Origin: Actimicrobium sp047621665
GTDB taxonomy: Bacteria; Pseudomonadota; Gammaproteobacteria; Burkholderiales; Burkholderiaceae_D
Assembly (NCBI GenBank): GCA_047621665.1
Contig: JBLHMB010000002.1
Span: 92,276-156,275 of the forward strand
Length of the DNA stretch: 64,000 bases
Direction: 5' to 3'
Under the pieces are notes generated by a model. It ran no database searches, was not told where the DNA came from, and was given only the letters and a program-made list of their open reading frames with translations. Made by a program: the position numbers and the translations under genes. Positions 61,924 through 64,000 of this stretch are shown here, in pieces. Position 1 is the stretch's first letter. Every line of letters starts with the position of its first letter.

Positions 61924-63312
61924 ATGATTGTTCGCACCCGCTTTGCTCCCAGCCCGACCGGCTATCTCCACCTCGGTGGCGCCCGTACAGCCTTGTTTGC
62001 CTGGGCCTATGCGCGCCACTTTGGTGGCACGTTCATCCTGCGCATCGAAGATACCGATCTTGAACGCTCGACGCCGCAAGCGGTGCAAGCGATTCTTGAT
62101 GGCATGGCGTGGCTTGGATTGCAGCACGACGAAGGCCCGTTCTATCAGATGCAGCGCATGGACCGCTATCGCGAAGTGGTGGCCCAGTTGCTTGCCAGTG
62201 GCAGCGCCTATCACTGTTATTCATCGCCAGCCGAAGTCGAGGCGATGCGTGAGCGCCAGCGTTTGGCCGGCGACAAGCCGCGCTATGACGGCACCTGGCG
62301 GCCCGCGCCCGGCAAGACTTTGCCGCCGGTGCCGGCTGATCGTCAGCCGGTAGTGCGCTTTTGTAATCCGCTTGATGGCGAAGTCACCTGGGTCGATCTG
62401 GTCAAGGGGCCGATTACGATCGCCAACCGCGAAATGGATGACCTTGTGATCGCCCGCCCGGATGGCACGCCGACCTACAATTTTTGCGTGGCCGTTGATG
62501 ATTCGGACATGGAAATCACCCACGTCATTCGTGGTGACGATCATGTCAACAACACGCCGCGCCAGATCAACATCCTGCATGCGTTGGGTGCGAAGTTGCC
62601 GGAATACGGCCACTTGCCGATGATCCTCGGCACTGATGGCGAGAAGCTGTCGAAGCGCCATGGCGCAGTCAGCGTGATGGATTATCCGGCGCAGGGTTTT
62701 TTGCCGGAAGCGATGCTGAATTATCTGGCGCGGCTGGGCTGGAGTCATGGCGACGAAGAGATTTTTTCGATGGCGCAATTCATTGAATGGTTTGACCTCG
62801 ACCACCTGTCGAAGTCGCCGGCCCAGTTCAATCCCGAAAAACTGGCATGGGTCAACAACCACTACATCAAACACACTGACGACGTCGAGCTGGCTGAGCT
62901 GGTGCGTCCGTTGATGGTCGACGCGCTGTTCGACGGCAGTCCCGACCTGGCCCGTGCCATCGGTCTGATGAAGGAGCGCGCCAATACCTTGATTGAAGTG
63001 GCCAGCGCGACGATGCTTTTCTATCGTCAGCCGCAACCTGATGCAGCGTTGCTGTCACAGCATCTGACAGAGGCAGTCAAACCGGCATTAGCCGACTTTG
63101 CCGCGCGGTGCGAGACGGTTGAATGGAGCAAAGCGACGATTGCTGCGATGATCAAGGAAGTTCTGGCCTGCCATGGGTTGAAGATGCCGCAACTGGCGAT
63201 GCCTTTGCGGCTGTTGCTAACGGGCCAGTTGCAGACGCCGGCGATCGATGCGGTGATCGAATTGTTTGGTCGTTCGCTGATACAAAAGCGCCTTGCAAGT
63301 GGTCAGGAATAA
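61924..63312 (+). CDS. gltX: Glutamyl-tRNA synthetase
   Basis: A 462-residue enzyme charging tRNA-Glu. RFAPSPTGYLHLGGARTAL holds the HIGH-type motif and GEKLSKRHGAVSV the KMSKS-type loop. No zinc-binding Cys cluster. VVRFCNP has Cys where Arg is the usual residue (VRFRNP). The gene lies directly before tRNA-Ala and two tRNA-Glu genes, its own substrate. In E. coli GltX is the target of the HipA kinase; a hipBA module lies 20 kb away here. Confidence 0.96.
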   Translation: MIVRTRFAPSPTGYLHLGGARTALFAWAYARHFGGTFILRIEDTDLERSTPQAVQAILDGMAWLGLQHDEGPFYQMQRMDRYREVVAQLLASGSAYHCYSSPAEVEAMRERQRLAGDKPRYDGTWRPAPGKTLPPVPADRQPVVRFCNPLDGEVTWVDLVKGPITIANREMDDLVIARPDGTPTYNFCVAVDDSDMEITHVIRGDDHVNNTPRQINILHALGAKLPEYGHLPMILGTDGEKLSKRHGAVSVMDYPAQGFLPEAMLNYLARLGWSHGDEEIFSMAQFIEWFDLDHLSKSPAQFNPEKLAWVNNHYIKHTDDVELAELVRPLMVDALFDGSPDLARAIGLMKERANTLIEVASATMLFYRQPQPDAALLSQHLTEAVKPALADFAARCETVEWSKATIAAMIKEVLACHGLKMPQLAMPLRLLLTGQLQTPAIDAVIELFGRSLIQKRLASGQE

Positions 63313-63326
63313 TTTGCCGAATAGGA

Positions 63327-63356
63327 TTTACAGGCGCCGAATTCCTCGGCTATAAT
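63327..63356 (+). promoter_or_regulatory. Promoter of the tRNA-Ala/tRNA-Glu unit
   Basis: TTTACA (63327-63332) and a consensus TATAAT (63351-63356) are 18 bp apart. Initiation is expected near 63363, leaving about a 10-nt leader before tRNA-Ala. Confidence 0.8.
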
Positions 63357-63372
63357 TCGGCCTCTGTCGTAC

Positions 63373-63448
<76 letters not shown>

Positions 63449-63522
63449 GCATCTTGATGATGTCGGGGCTACGAACAGAGTAGTAAAGTAGAAAATAGTA
63501 ACGGCCAGTACGGACAGTTTCT

Positions 63523-63598
63523 GTCCCCATCGTCTAGAGGCCTAGGACATCACCCTTTCACGGTGAGTACAGGGGTTCGAATCCCCTTGGGGACACCA
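63523..63598 (+). tRNA. tRNA-Glu (anticodon TTC), copy 1
   Basis: A 76-nt cloverleaf with encoded CCA; acceptor arms GTCCCCA/TGGGGAC, anticodon loop CTTTCAC in a TCACC... stem, T loop TTCGAAT. Its leader GGACAG-TTT-CTGTCC can pair with the tRNA 5' end, a possible processing or folding alternative. Confidence 0.97.
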
Positions 63599-63610
63599 GG
63601 ATAAAAAATA

Positions 63611-63637
63611 GCCACACGTAGTGTGGCAATTTTTTTT
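63611..63637 (+). terminator. Terminator after tRNA-Glu copy 1
   Basis: GCCACAC-GTA-GTGTGGC followed by AA and eight T. Confidence 0.9.
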
Positions 63638-63657
63638 GTAGCAGAAGCATCAAAAGA

Positions 63658-63742
63658 CCAAGCGCATGCGCTTGGGGGGATTCGAAGGGTTCGGCTTGCA
63701 AGCCGAACCGCGGCCCGCAGAATGTGGGCGAATCCCCTTGGG
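63658..63742 (+). repeat. Structured tRNA-derived spacer of repeat unit 1
   Basis: After the terminator come a perfect palindrome CCAAGCGCATGCGCTTGG (63658-63675); GGGGATTCG (63676-63684) pairing with CGAATCCCC (63729-63737); between them an 11-bp-arm palindrome GGTTCGGCTTG/CAAGCCGAACC (63688-63709) and GCCCGC/GTGGGC (63713-63729). CGAATCCCCTTGGG (63729-63742) is identical to the tRNA-Glu T-arm and acceptor 3' part, and GGGGATTCGAA is its reverse complement. Together it can fold into a branched, tRNA-like shape. Confidence 0.8.
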
Positions 63743-63761
63743 AGCGCCCCGATGAGCTCTT

Positions 63762-63790
63762 TTGAAGCGGGTACTAAAAAGTTCTAAAAT
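63762..63790 (+). promoter_or_regulatory. Promoter of tRNA-Glu copy 2
   Basis: TTGAAG (63762-63767) and TAAAAT (63785-63790) are 17 bp apart, 28 bp before the second tRNA-Glu. So copy 2 can be transcribed independently of the terminator after copy 1. Confidence 0.65.
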
Positions 63791-63818
63791 GCAGCACCGG
63801 CCAGTACGGACAATTTCT

Positions 63819-63894
63819 GTCCCCATCGTCTAGAGGCCTAGGACATCACCCTTTCACGGTGAGTACAGGGGTTCGAATCCCCTTGGGGACACCA
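63819..63894 (+). tRNA. tRNA-Glu (anticodon TTC), copy 2
   Basis: Identical in sequence to the gene at 63523-63598, exactly 296 bp further on, with encoded CCA and its own promoter and terminator. Confidence 0.97.
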
Positions 63895-63906
63895 AGATAA
63901 AAAAGG

Positions 63907-63934
63907 GCCACACGAAAGTGTGGCTCTTTTTTTT
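63907..63934 (+). terminator. Terminator after tRNA-Glu copy 2
   Basis: GCCACAC-GAAA-GTGTGGC followed by a T-rich run; same stem as after copy 1, different loop. Confidence 0.9.
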
Positions 63935-63954
63935 GCCGACTACGCATCAAAAGA

Positions 63955-64000
63955 CCACGCGCCTGCGCGTGGGGGGATTCGAAGGGTTCGGCTTGCAAGC
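63955..64000 (+). repeat. Structured spacer of repeat unit 2, cut by window edge
   Basis: CCACGCGCCTGCGCGTGG (63955-63972) replaces the first palindrome of unit 1, with an A-T pair changed to C-G on both arms. The GGGGATTCG arm and the first half of the GGTTCGGCTTG palindrome follow before the sequence ends. Confidence 0.75.

Larger units (their letters stand above)
63502..64000 (+). repeat. Tandem repeat of 296 bp, each unit with one tRNA-Glu
   Basis: Copy 1 is 63502-63797; copy 2 begins at 63798 and is cut by the window edge. Each unit has a CGGCCAGTACGGACA leader, tRNA-Glu, a terminator, and a hairpin-rich spacer. tRNA sequences are identical; changes lie in hairpin loops and paired positions. 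The array probably continues beyond the window. Confidence 0.9.

Noticed and set aside
63676..63742. Spacer element as a genuine extra tRNA gene
   Set aside because: It has T-arm-like sequence and can fold into a branched shape, but there is no recognisable anticodon arm or complete acceptor stem.

Overview
The window is a GC-rich, densely packed chromosomal segment from a betaproteobacterium, most likely of the Oxalobacteraceae (Herbaspirillum/Herminiimonas/Collimonas-like). The assignment rests on gene order (yebC-purD-hemF-nadD-rsfS-rlmH-maf-rng), a DUF3460 gene, a DUF1631 gene, and chemoreceptors ending in DDWEEF. Genus cannot be fixed from sequence alone. No phage, transposase or CRISPR array is visible; the only clearly accessory block is a hipBA module near 40 kb.

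Layout. 0-4.4 kb: a nitronate monooxygenase cut by the left edge, an arginase-family (HutG-like) gene that has lost two metal ligands, and a Cache-type chemoreceptor. 4.4-11.4 kb: a minus-strand housekeeping run (RNase G, Maf, RlmH, RsfS, NadD, HemF, PurD, YebC). 11.5-17 kb: a HerA-like ATPase, tRNA-Lys, a DedA-rhodanese fusion, and a LysR regulator divergent from pirin and azoreductase genes. 17-25.8 kb: a TonB receptor, an exported phospholipase C-type phosphoesterase, a complete ABC importer and a cytoplasmic alkaline-phosphatase-fold enzyme, preceded by a Pho-box-like site; I read this as a phosphate-starvation system for an organophosphate. 26-28.9 kb: a Fiu-type siderophore receptor with its YbiX-type dioxygenase.

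29-39.5 kb: ribA, an EamA transporter, a quinone oxidoreductase with a tiny membrane protein, DUF1631, two lipoproteins, pepN, fbp, tRNA-Thr and a YgiW/OB-fold protein. 39.5-41.6 kb: hipB with four regularly spaced operator-like palindromes and a hipA whose 5' end is damaged. 41.8-48.5 kb: a lipoprotein with a methyltransferase fold, transaldolase, a glycosyltransferase, a small Ser/Pro-rich protein with Hsp20, and a cheZ-cheA pair. 48.7-55.8 kb: a cobalamin riboswitch followed by btuB-btuC-btuD, a second chemoreceptor, a small membrane protein and btuF. 55.8-63.3 kb: panC, scpA, DUF3460, a SulP transporter, metG and gltX.

The right end holds tRNA-Ala and two tRNA-Glu genes. The tRNA-Glu genes lie in a tandem repeat of 296 bp whose spacer folds into hairpins, one with a compensatory base-pair change between copies, and carries copies of the tRNA 3' sequence; the array continues past the edge. 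A 29-bp palindromic repeat occurs three times in intergenic DNA.
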